Positions 1 to 5,404 of a DNA stretch of 5,404 bases are shown here, piece by piece (the stretch's first letter is position 1; each line of letters begins with the position of its first letter). The DNA comes from Chthoniobacter sp. (GTDB taxonomy: Bacteria; Verrucomicrobiota; Verrucomicrobiia; Chthoniobacterales; Chthoniobacteraceae). The stretch is from the NCBI GenBank assembly GCA_025352865.1, contig JANXSB010000611.1, positions 1 to 5,404 on the forward strand, given 5' to 3'. The notes below the pieces were generated by a model. The model was not told where the DNA came from, ran no database searches, and saw nothing but the letters and a program-made list of their open reading frames with translations. The translations under genes and the position numbers were made by a program.

Positions 1-597
1 CTGCCGAAGCTCGAACAGTTCATGGGCGCGATGACGGGGCTCTCGCGGATTAACTTCGAGGCGTTCGCGGCGAAGTTCGACTTCTCGCCTTTCAAAACGC
101 TGTGCGATGTCGGCGGAGCGACGGGGCTGCTCAGCATCGAGGCGGCGAAGGTGCATCCGCATCTCCAGTGCGTTTCGTTCGACCTTCCGGCCGTGGAGCC
201 AATCGCGCGCAAGCACATCGCCGCCGCCGGATTGAGCGGGCGCATCGCGACGGCGTCGGGCGACTTTTTCCATGACCCGCTGCCAAAGGCGGACCTAATC
301 ACGATGGGCATGATCCTCCACGACTGGAATTTGGAGAAGAAGATGCACCTCATCCGCGCGGCCTACGACGCGCTGCCGCCCGGCGGCGCGCTGGTGGCCA
401 TCGAGGCGCTCATCGACGACGCCCGACGCGAGAACGTCTTCGGCCTGCTGATGTCGCTGAACATGCTAATCGAGTTTGGCGACGCCTTCGATTACTCTGC
501 GGCGGATTTCCGCGGGTGGTGCGGGGAGGTGGGGTTCAAACGGTTTGAGGTCATCCACCTCGCGGGACCGTCGAGTGCGGTGATCGCCTATAAGTAA
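1..597 (+). CDS. SAM-dependent O-methyltransferase, family 2 (5' end outside window)
   Basis: The reading frame is open from base 1 and ends at TAA 595-597. The visible 198 codons are therefore the C-terminal part of a protein that starts upstream; the ATG at 22 is only an internal methionine. Counting from base 1, residues 36-42 (DVGGATG) are the glycine-rich SAM-binding motif I. Residues 60-63 (FDLP) match the acidic loop that binds the SAM ribose, and residues 87-88 (GD) precede the FF of the next conserved block. H107 in ILHDW fits the catalytic histidine of the plant COMT/CrtF/TcmO methyltransferase group. PPGG at 126-129 is the usual turn before the strand carrying E135. The family transfers a methyl group from SAM to a hydroxyl of an aromatic or isoprenoid small molecule. 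The substrate here cannot be read from the sequence. The N-terminal dimerisation domain typical of the family would lie outside the window. The gene is convergent with dnaJ, 28 bases away, so it is not part of that operon. Confidence 0.92.
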   Translation: MPKLEQFMGAMTGLSRINFEAFAAKFDFSPFKTLCDVGGATGLLSIEAAKVHPHLQCVSFDLPAVEPIARKHIAAAGLSGRIATASGDFFHDPLPKADLITMGMILHDWNLEKKMHLIRAAYDALPPGGALVAIEALIDDARRENVFGLLMSLNMLIEFGDAFDYSAADFRGWCGEVGFKRFEVIHLAGPSSAVIAYK

Positions 598-617
598 GCG
601 GTCCACCGGCTTCCGCC

Positions 618-632
618 CCGCTGCGTCAGCGG
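618..632. repeat. short inverted repeat in the convergent methyltransferase/dnaJ gap
   Basis: CCGCTG (618-623) and CAGCGG (627-632) form a perfect 6-bp stem around a 3-base loop. The right arm overlaps the dnaJ stop codon. A competing pairing, TTCCGC 611-616 with GCGGAA 629-634, is also possible. No T-tract follows the stem on either strand, so this is not a standard intrinsic terminator. It might slow polymerase or protect a 3' end, but it could equally be chance in GC-rich DNA. Confidence 0.3.
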
Positions 633-1780
633 AAAAAGTCCTTCGCCTTTTCGAGAAAGCTGCGGTTCATCGGCGAGTTTTCCTCACCCATGAGCCCGGC
701 AAATTCGGCGAGCTTCGCGCGCTGATCGGCGTTCAGTTTCGTCGGCACCTCGACGATCAGACGAACGACGAGATCGCCGCGCGCGCCGGAGTTCAGCGAG
801 GGGATGCCTTTGCTGCGGAGCCGGAAGGCCGTGCCGCTCTGAGTGCCCGCGGGCACCTTGAGCTGGGCCTGGCCTTCGAGGGTCGGCACGTGCAGTTCGC
901 CGCCGAGCGTGGCGATGCTGAAGGAAACCGGGACTTCGCAAAACAGGTTGTTCTCCTCGCGCTCGAAAACCTCGTGCTCCTTGATGTGGATCACGACGTA
1001 GAGATCGCCGGGCGGGCCGCCGCGCAGGCCGGCTTCGCCGTTGCGGACGCTGCGAAGGCGCGAGCCGTCCTCGATGCCGGCGGGGATTTTCAGTTTGATG
1101 CGCGTCGGGGATTCGGCGCGGCCCTCGCCGTTGCACTTCCGGCACGGGTGGCTGATGACCTGGCCGGTGCCTTTGCAGCGCGGGCAAGTCTGGGAGACCT
1201 GGAAAAATCCGCGCGAGCTGACGACCTGGCCGCGCCCGCCGCAGTCGCGGCACGAGACGGCCTGCGAACCTTTTTCCGCGCCGCTCCCGTGGCAGACGGC
1301 GCAGCTTTCCAGCTTGCTGACTTCGATTTCCTTGTCGCAGCCGAAGGCCGCTTCCTCGAGCCGGATCTGCATGTCGTAGCGCAAATCCGAGCCGCGCTGT
1401 TTTCCATCGCGCGACTGCGGCTGCGCGCCCTGCGTGCCGCCAAAGAACTGCTCGAAAATCCCGCCGCCATTGCCGCTGCTCGCGCCGAAAACCTCGCGGA
1501 AAATATCGAACGGATCGTGCGCTCCGCCACCACCGCCGCGCGCGGCCCCGCCCTGCGCAAAGGCCGCGTGCCCGAAGCGGTCGTAGGCGGCGCGCTTTTC
1601 CGCGTCCATGAGCACTTCATAGGCGGAGCCGAGTTCCTTGAATTTCTCCTCGGCGGAATGGTCGCCGGGATTTTTGTCCGGGTGATACTTGACCGCGAGC
1701 TTGCGGTAGGAGCGTTTGATTTCGTCCACGGTGACCGTGCGGGTCACCTCGAGGATTTCGTAATAGTCGCGCTGGGCCAT
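626..1780 (-). CDS. dnaJ: Chaperone protein DnaJ (Hsp40, class A)
   Basis: This 384-residue protein has every part of a full-length class A DnaJ. The J-domain covers about residues 4-70, with the HPD motif at 33-35, which stimulates the ATPase of DnaK. A Gly/Phe-rich region (about 74-125) contains a DPFDIF motif at 89-94. Four CxxCxGxG zinc repeats lie at 160-167, 177-184, 199-206 and 213-220, and all eight cysteines are present, giving two zinc sites. The C-terminal substrate-binding and dimerisation domains follow. DnaJ works in the cytoplasm, delivering unfolded proteins to DnaK. The start is the ATG at 1780 (MAQRDYYEIL), seven bases after the grpE stop. The frame stays open to a TTG at 1942, but that extension lies inside grpE, is Arg-rich and has no J-domain counterpart. 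There is no strong Shine-Dalgarno sequence, so translation is probably coupled to grpE. Confidence 0.98.
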   Translation of the reverse strand: MAQRDYYEILEVTRTVTVDEIKRSYRKLAVKYHPDKNPGDHSAEEKFKELGSAYEVLMDAEKRAAYDRFGHAAFAQGGAARGGGGGAHDPFDIFREVFGASSGNGGGIFEQFFGGTQGAQPQSRDGKQRGSDLRYDMQIRLEEAAFGCDKEIEVSKLESCAVCHGSGAEKGSQAVSCRDCGGRGQVVSSRGFFQVSQTCPRCKGTGQVISHPCRKCNGEGRAESPTRIKLKIPAGIEDGSRLRSVRNGEAGLRGGPPGDLYVVIHIKEHEVFEREENNLFCEVPVSFSIATLGGELHVPTLEGQAQLKVPAGTQSGTAFRLRSKGIPSLNSGARGDLVVRLIVEVPTKLNADQRAKLAEFAGLMGEENSPMNRSFLEKAKDFFR

Positions 1781-1787
1781 GCGGTTG

Positions 1788-2324
1788 TTACTTCGCCGCC
1801 GCACCCTTTGAAACCACCACTGTCGCCGGCCGCAGCAGCCGCTCGCGCAGCTTGTACCCGCGCCGGAGCTGCCGCACCACGGTGCCCTCGGGAACGGTCG
1901 CACTTTCCTCCTGCGCCACGGCTTCGTGGAGATGCGGGTCAAAGGGCTGGCCCTCGCCGTTCACGGGCTCGACGCCGCTGCCGAGCAGGAAATCGGTGAG
2001 CTGTTTGGCGACCATGTCCATGCCCATGAGGATGGGCGAATTCTCCGCACTGGCGCGGGCGGCGTTCAGGCCGAGTTCGAAGCTGTCGAGGATCGGGATG
2101 AGGCGTTCGAGGAAGGAGGCGTTGGCAAATTTCACGGCGTCCTCCTTTTCGCGCGCGGCGCGTTTGCGGAAGTTTTCAAAGTCCGCCTGGCTGCGCAGCG
2201 CGAGGTCGCGGAAGCGCTGGAGATCGCCCTGCATCTGCGCGACGAGCGAGTCCTCGCTGACCTCGGGTTTGGTCTCGGGCGTTTCGTCGTCGGTGGAAGT
2301 GGTGTCGGTGGGTTCTTGGCTCAT
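1788..2324 (-). CDS. grpE: GrpE, nucleotide exchange factor for DnaK
   Basis: The 178-residue product has a normal length for GrpE, which releases ADP from DnaK in the cytoplasm and also acts as a heat sensor in this family. Residues 1-25 are acidic and probably disordered (rich in Thr, Asp, Glu and Pro). A long helix and coiled coil follow, about 26-90, containing the family block ADFENFRKR at 47-55 and the segment RLIPILDSFE at 74-83. The C-terminal beta domain carries QPFDPHLHEAV (126-136), PEGTVV (145-150) and GYKLRERLLRPA (156-167), all diagnostic of GrpE. The ATG at 2324 is two bases after the TAA of the phosphatase gene, so ribosomes probably re-initiate here. The gene is followed closely by dnaJ, but dnaK is not adjacent. 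I see no separate promoter or CIRCE element before it. Confidence 0.97.
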   Translation of the reverse strand: MSQEPTDTTSTDDETPETKPEVSEDSLVAQMQGDLQRFRDLALRSQADFENFRKRAAREKEDAVKFANASFLERLIPILDSFELGLNAARASAENSPILMGMDMVAKQLTDFLLGSGVEPVNGEGQPFDPHLHEAVAQEESATVPEGTVVRQLRRGYKLRERLLRPATVVVSKGAAAK

Positions 2325-2326
2325 GG

Positions 2327-3748
2327 TTACTTTTTCCGAATGACGATCAAAGTGATGTCATCGTGCTGCGGATAACTGCCGACGAACGCGCGGAGGTCGT
2401 CCGTGAGTTTCGTGATGATCCCGGCGGCGCCATCGGCGGCGCTCGCCTGGATCGCTTTGATCAGATTCGGCATTCCGAATTCATCGCCCGCTGCGTCGAG
2501 CGCCTCGGTCACGCCGTCGGTGTAAAGGACGAGGCAGTCATTGGGTTCGAGCGTCAGGGAAAAATCGGACGTGACCCTATTGAACACGCCCCCGCTGTCA
2601 ATGCCCAGGGCCATGCCCGGCGGGTTGATTTTCGACACGCTCCCATCGCGCGCGCAGTAGAGCAGCGGCGCGTCGTGGCCCGCGCGGCTGAGCGTCACCA
2701 CGGGGCTGCCGCGCTCGATGATCGCGTAGGCCATGCTGATGAACATGTCCTCCTTGATGTCGGGAAAAAGCTGCGCATTGACCACGCGCAGCGCCTGCGC
2801 CGGCGAGAGCTGCGCCTCCGCGCGCGACCGCAGCACGCTCCGGCACATGGCCATGATGAGCGACGCCGGCACGCCCTTGCCCGAGACATCCGCAATGGCG
2901 ACGCCGCAGTGGTTTTCATCCACGGGAATGTAGTCGAAATAATCGCCGCTGACCTGTTTCGCCGGGAGGTTGATGCCGGCGATTTGGAAACCTTCCACCT
3001 CCGGCGCGTCGGTGGGCAAAAGGATGCGCTGAATCTCGTGGGCCACGGCGAGATCCTGATCGAGCCGGCGCTTTTCCGCCGCCTCGGAAAAGATGATCGC
3101 GTTGTAAAGGGCGAAGGCCGACTGCTCGGCGATTGCTTTGAAAATCTGAAACTCCGCCGACTGAAACGGCTCGCTCTCCGGGCCGCGCGCGATGGCGAGG
3201 ACGCCGAGGTTTTGCTCGCCGTAATTCAGCGGACAAAGCATCGCGCTCGTGACCTGCAGCGTGCCCGCGCGCAGCGGCGCGAGGCGGCTGTCCTCGCCGC
3301 GCAGGAGCAGAGGCTCGCGGTCGCGCCAGACCTCGCCGAGCGTCCCCTCGCCCGCGCTGACGGCGTGCAGCCGCACATGGCTGGGCCAGGAAAAACCCGG
3401 CTCCTGCACGACCGCCGCCGGCACCTCGAAAAACGGCGGGCAATTCCGCGTGGCAAACGCCGGCCGCAGCGCTTCGCTCGGACGGTCGGTGAGATACAGG
3501 GCGCCGCCATGCGCGCCGAGAATCCGCAGCGCACCCTCGACGATGAGCACATGCAAATCCGACGGCTTGCTCGTGTCCGAGAGCGCCGCGCCGAGCCCGT
3601 GCAGGAAGTCAAAGACCCGCGTTTCCTCGAGCTGGATTTTTTCCCGCGCCCGCCGCAGCGCCACAATCATCTGCCGCTGCCGCCGATAGACATAGACGAA
3701 CGAAACCGCCGTGACGGCGAAGAGCGCGAAGAAAACGGCGGCCCACAT
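2327..3748 (-). CDS. Membrane-anchored GAF-domain PP2C phosphatase (SpoIIE/RsbU type)
   Basis: The predicted protein has 473 residues. Residues 2-21 form one hydrophobic membrane segment, followed by a basic, helical stretch (22-45) that should lie in the cytoplasm. A GAF sensory domain spans about 60-215, ending in the typical FKAIAEQSAFAL helix. A linker with EIQRILLP (238-245) leads into the PP2C domain of the SpoIIE/RsbU class. Its metal-binding motifs are all present: SGDYFD 267-272, DVSGKG 287-292, AGH 356-358, YTDGVTEA 409-416 and HDDITL 462-467. It is therefore predicted to be an active Mn/Mg-dependent serine phosphatase. In the family, such enzymes dephosphorylate STAS anti-anti-sigma proteins, and a STAS gene ends only five bases upstream. 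I chose the ATG at 3748 because it directly precedes the membrane segment. A longer frame from TTG 3838 would run into the STAS gene. The signal sensed by the GAF domain is unknown. Confidence 0.93.
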   Translation of the reverse strand: MWAAVFFALFAVTAVSFVYVYRRQRQMIVALRRAREKIQLEETRVFDFLHGLGAALSDTSKPSDLHVLIVEGALRILGAHGGALYLTDRPSEALRPAFATRNCPPFFEVPAAVVQEPGFSWPSHVRLHAVSAGEGTLGEVWRDREPLLLRGEDSRLAPLRAGTLQVTSAMLCPLNYGEQNLGVLAIARGPESEPFQSAEFQIFKAIAEQSAFALYNAIIFSEAAEKRRLDQDLAVAHEIQRILLPTDAPEVEGFQIAGINLPAKQVSGDYFDYIPVDENHCGVAIADVSGKGVPASLIMAMCRSVLRSRAEAQLSPAQALRVVNAQLFPDIKEDMFISMAYAIIERGSPVVTLSRAGHDAPLLYCARDGSVSKINPPGMALGIDSGGVFNRVTSDFSLTLEPNDCLVLYTDGVTEALDAAGDEFGMPNLIKAIQASAADGAAGIITKLTDDLRAFVGSYPQHDDITLIVIRKK

Positions 3749-3753
3749 CGAGC

Positions 3754-4272
3754 CTACCGGACGAGGTGCAGATCCTGTTTCAAGTATTCGATCACGTCCT
3801 TGAATTTCGCGGCGTTCGCCCCGTCCGCTTTCACACAAGCCTCGTGCGCTTCGAGCATCGTCCGCGTCTGCGTCAGCTTGTCGGCGGGTTCTCCTTCGAG
3901 CGGCGTATGCGGCACCATCCGTCCGCTGGCTCCGGCCTCCGGCGGCTCCTCGTTTCCACCGAGGGTGAAAAGCTGATCGAGCCCCAGATTCGTCAGCAGA
4001 TCCCGGTTGCGCTCATTGAGATTGATCGCCCGCAATTCCCCCTGGCCCAGCCCGCGCAGCGCCAGCCCGATCGCCGCCAGCGTGCCCATGAACGTCGAGT
4101 CCATCAGCGGGCAGTTGCGCAAATCGACCACGAATTCCCGGTGCCCGCGGTTGATCATTTCCTTCGAGAATTCCTTGAGCCCCGTGCTGTTCAAAAACGT
4201 CCCCTTCCCCTCGACCCGCACCCAGACCGTGCGGTTCGCAGTGCCGACGAGAATGGAAGGATTGGCAGTCAC
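3754..4272 (-). CDS. STAS-domain anti-anti-sigma factor-like protein with C-terminal extension
   Basis: With a GTG start at 4272 the protein has 172 residues. Residues 14-104 look like a STAS domain: strand VWVRVEG (16-22), FVVDLRNC (47-54), then MDSTFMGTL (57-65), then strand LRAINL (80-85) and a final helix. D58-S59-T60 occupies the position of the DSS/DST motif of SpoIIAA and RsbV, whose serine is phosphorylated by a switch kinase. S59 is thus the likely regulated residue. Residues 105-172 are an extension: a Pro/Glu-rich linker, then a charged, probably helical tail. Translation must begin at a non-ATG codon, because the first in-frame ATG falls inside the domain. Candidates are GTG 4272 (preferred: it gives a normal short N-terminus), GTG 4308 and TTG 4332. 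The gene lies five bases before the phosphatase that is its probable partner. Its target, an anti-sigma kinase or another protein, is not in this window. Confidence 0.88.
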   Translation of the reverse strand: MTANPSILVGTANRTVWVRVEGKGTFLNSTGLKEFSKEMINRGHREFVVDLRNCPLMDSTFMGTLAAIGLALRGLGQGELRAINLNERNRDLLTNLGLDQLFTLGGNEEPPEAGASGRMVPHTPLEGEPADKLTQTRTMLEAHEACVKADGANAAKFKDVIEYLKQDLHLVR

Positions 4273-4281
4273 GGTTTGAAA

Positions 4282-4287
4282 ATTATG
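4282..4287 (-). promoter_or_regulatory. possible -10 box just before the STAS gene
   Basis: On the - strand this reads CATAAT, five of six matches to TATAAT, ending nine bases before the GTG at 4272. The surrounding bases are AT-rich against a GC-rich background. I find no good -35 hexamer at 16-18 bases, so the call is weak. If real, it would let the STAS-phosphatase-grpE-dnaJ unit be transcribed separately from the secreted-protein gene, with an almost leaderless mRNA. Confidence 0.22.
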
Positions 4288-4364
4288 GACGCCCGCAGTC
4301 CCACGCACCGCGAGCTTTGGACGCGGAGACAATACGGCCTGTCGGTAAAAATTTCATCTTCCGA

Positions 4365-4874
4365 TCAGTTCCAGAGGAACGATTGATTGAGCCCGACGAT
4401 CTTCCCGTTCTCGATGAGCAGCGCGCGCCAGCCGGTGATTTTTCCCTCCTGCTTGTAGTCGTCGCCGATCACTTGAAAGTCGCTCGTCACCGAGCCCTTC
4501 ACGTTTTTGTAAAACAGCTCCTTGGCCTGCACATACGCGCCCAGGTTTTGCTGCCGGTATTCGAGGCGGATGGTCACGTCCGCCGGGCGCTTCACCCGCC
4601 AGAAAAAAGTGAAGTAATGGCCGTAGCGCTGTTCGCGGTCGTAACTCGAAACCGCCCCGAAATTGAGCCGCTGCCGCTCAAAAGCGATCATCGGATCGAG
4701 CGTCGGCTTTTCGAGCTGGCGGTCGTTGAGCAGCGTTTTGGTTTTGCGAAATTCAAAGGCGTCGTCCAGCGCCAGCGGCAGCACCTTCGCTTTGTCGAGC
4801 TGCTGCGGACGCTCAGCCGCAGGGCTGACCGCGGCGCTCGCGAGCAAGGCGAGCGTGAAAAGAAGTCGTTTCAT
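4365..4874 (-). CDS. Small exported protein of unknown function
   Basis: I do not recognise a named family. The 169-residue product begins with a clear Sec signal peptide: basic MKR, a hydrophobic core (4-12), and an Ala-rich cleavage region with likely cutting between residues 14 and 20. There is no lipobox cysteine, so a periplasmic or secreted soluble protein is expected. The mature part is rich in aromatic and charged residues with alternating patterns, suggesting mostly beta structure. Examples are HYFTFFWRVKR (86-96), DVTIRLEYRQ (99-108), the GDDY segment (137-140) and GWRALLIENGKIV (148-160), ending in LNQSFLW (162-168). I have a general impression of similar proteins in Verrucomicrobiota but cannot verify it. 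The ATG at 4874 has no Shine-Dalgarno sequence and lies 10 bases from a good -10 box. It is the first gene of the probable - strand transcription unit, 92 bases ahead of the STAS gene. Confidence 0.85.
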   Translation of the reverse strand: MKRLLFTLALLASAAVSPAAERPQQLDKAKVLPLALDDAFEFRKTKTLLNDRQLEKPTLDPMIAFERQRLNFGAVSSYDREQRYGHYFTFFWRVKRPADVTIRLEYRQQNLGAYVQAKELFYKNVKGSVTSDFQVIGDDYKQEGKITGWRALLIENGKIVGLNQSFLWN

Positions 4875-4884
4875 TGGGGGCGGG

Positions 4885-4914
4885 AAAATAAGCGGCGTTG
4901 CGCAGCGGTGTCAA
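4885..4914 (-). promoter_or_regulatory. sigma70-type promoter for the exported-protein gene (and possibly the operon)
   Basis: On the - strand a perfect TTGACA (-35, 4914-4909) is followed after 18 bases by TATTTT (-10, 4890-4885, four of six matches). Transcription would start near 4878, only about four bases before the ATG at 4874. The mRNA would thus be almost leaderless, which fits the lack of a Shine-Dalgarno sequence (the bases before ATG are C-rich). It is the strongest promoter-like sequence that I found between genes in this window. Confidence 0.55.
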
Positions 4915-4937
4915 TCATTGCACCGGCCATGCCAGCC

Positions 4938-4974
4938 GCGGAGATTTATGATTTGCGAGTCTGACGCTCTCCGC
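4938..4974. repeat. 7-bp inverted repeat upstream of the promoter
   Basis: GCGGAGA (4938-4944) and TCTCCGC (4968-4974) are perfect inverted copies separated by 23 bases. They lie between the end of the AEC permease gene and the -35 box at 4914-4909. No T-tract follows on either strand, so it is not a standard terminator. It could be an operator for a dimeric regulator, a 3'-end hairpin of the permease mRNA, or chance. Apart from this repeat and the promoter, the gap 4875-5024 shows nothing else that I can support. Confidence 0.25.
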
Positions 4975-5024
4975 TCCCGACTTGTTCGATCCATGATCCC
5001 CATCCGCTGCCACCGCGGGCCTTT

Positions 5025-5404
5025 TCAAAACCAAGCGATCCACCGCAGACCAAGCTGCAGCCAAAGCGGAATCGTCAGCAGCGCCACCGCCGAAGTCACC
5101 AGGATGATGCGCAGCGCCGTCCCCGGATCGCCGCCGTAATGCTTCGCCAGAATCACCGGGATCACCGCGCACGGCATCGCCGCCTGCACCAGGATCACGC
5201 GCCGCAACTCCACCGGACACGGCAGCCACCGCGCCAGCGCGAGCATGAGCAGCGGCAGCACCCCGAGCCGCAGCACGCACGCGCCGAAGGAATCCGCCAC
5301 GTTCGTTTTGAAATTCAGCTCCCGCATTTGATCCGCAAACGTCGCGCCCGTCAGGATGAGCCCGAGCGGAATCGCCGCCGCGCCCATGCGATGCACCGCC
5401 TCCA
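5025..5404 (-). CDS. AEC-family (auxin efflux carrier type) permease, C-terminal part
   Basis: The frame is open to the right edge, so the N-terminal part of the gene is missing. The visible part is 125 full codons plus a stop (TGA 5027-5025). Counting from the first full codon, hydrophobic membrane segments lie at about 8-22, 41-59, 69-86 and 95-118. IPLGLILTGATFAD (11-24) matches the conserved start of the second half of AEC transporters, and the segment VQAAMPCAVIPVILAKHY (72-89) matches their penultimate helix region, where a proline sits in the middle of the helix. AEC proteins are inner-membrane secondary carriers, in bacteria mostly for organic acids such as malate; the substrate cannot be inferred here. 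The valine codon GTG at 5396 is internal, not a start. The gene is on the same strand as the downstream cluster but is separated from it by 150 bases containing a promoter, so co-transcription is not required. Confidence 0.88.
   Translation of the reverse strand, partial: EAVHRMGAAAIPLGLILTGATFADQMRELNFKTNVADSFGACVLRLGVLPLLMLALARWLPCPVELRRVILVQAAMPCAVIPVILAKHYGGDPGTALRIILVTSAVALLTIPLWLQLGLRWIAWF

Noticed and set aside
598..640. Intrinsic terminator between the convergent methyltransferase and dnaJ genes
   Set aside because: A 6-bp stem exists, but no T-tract follows it on either strand.
1781..1942. 54-residue N-terminal extension of dnaJ from TTG 1942
   Set aside because: It overlaps grpE, is Arg-rich, and the DnaJ family begins at the MAQRDYYEIL-type N-terminus encoded from 1780.
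890..1999. Long + strand open frame (369 codons) opposite dnaJ and grpE
   Set aside because: It lies fully antisense to two certain genes, is Ala/Arg-rich with no recognisable domain, and is a typical product of GC-rich codon bias.
3749..3838. 30-residue N-terminal extension of the phosphatase from TTG 3838
   Set aside because: It overlaps the 3' end of the STAS gene and would put a charged segment before the membrane helix; the ATG at 3748 fits better.
2363..3976. Very long + strand open frame (537 codons) opposite the phosphatase and STAS genes
   Set aside because: The translation is low-complexity, rich in Arg, Ala and His, with no domain, while the opposite strand encodes complete GAF and PP2C motifs. 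It is a shadow frame.
4365..4385. Hairpin GTTCC-TCT-GGAAC at the end of the exported-protein gene as a terminator
   Set aside because: The stem is only 5 bp, and the nearest T-run on the - strand lies well over ten bases downstream rather than directly after it.
4317..4964. + strand open frame (215 codons) opposite the exported-protein gene
   Set aside because: The - strand frame has a signal peptide and a promoter, while this one has neither and crosses the intergenic gap.
1..5404. CRISPR array, tRNA, insertion sequence or CIRCE element
   Set aside because: By reading both strands I found no regularly spaced repeats, no tRNA-like cloverleaf, no transposase or terminal repeats, and no CIRCE consensus.

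Overview
This is a GC-rich window with seven genes: one at the left edge on the + strand and six on the - strand. The gene content and the wording of several proteins (the DST-type STAS protein, a GAF/PP2C phosphatase, a small secreted protein of unknown function) suggest a member of the Verrucomicrobiota. That assignment is made from memory of similar proteins, not from a search.

Layout. Positions 1-597 (+) hold the C-terminal part of a family-2 SAM-dependent O-methyltransferase, cut by the left edge. It converges on a compact - strand cluster. In order of transcription the cluster is: a small exported protein of unknown function (4874-4365), a STAS anti-anti-sigma protein (about 4272-3754), a membrane-anchored GAF plus SpoIIE/RsbU-type PP2C phosphatase (3748-2327), grpE (2324-1788) and dnaJ (1780-626). 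At the right edge (5404-5025, -) lies the C-terminal part of an AEC-family permease, separated from the cluster by a 150-base gap. That gap holds the best promoter in the window.

How the genes may work together. The last four genes are separated by only 5, 2 and 7 bases, so they very likely form one translationally coupled unit. The STAS protein keeps the serine that is phosphorylated in SpoIIAA/RsbV-type proteins, and the next gene encodes the kind of phosphatase that reverses this phosphorylation. The pair looks like the output half of a partner-switching stress module, and it is placed directly ahead of the DnaK co-chaperones GrpE and DnaJ. Neither a switch kinase (RsbW/SpoIIAB type), nor a sigma factor, nor dnaK is in the window. 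The link between partner switching and chaperone supply is the most interesting point here, and it remains an inference from gene order.

The promoter before the secreted-protein gene has a perfect TTGACA and a TATTTT box only 10 bases from the ATG, with no Shine-Dalgarno sequence. This points to a nearly leaderless transcript. I see no RNA gene, CRISPR array, insertion sequence or convincing intrinsic terminator.
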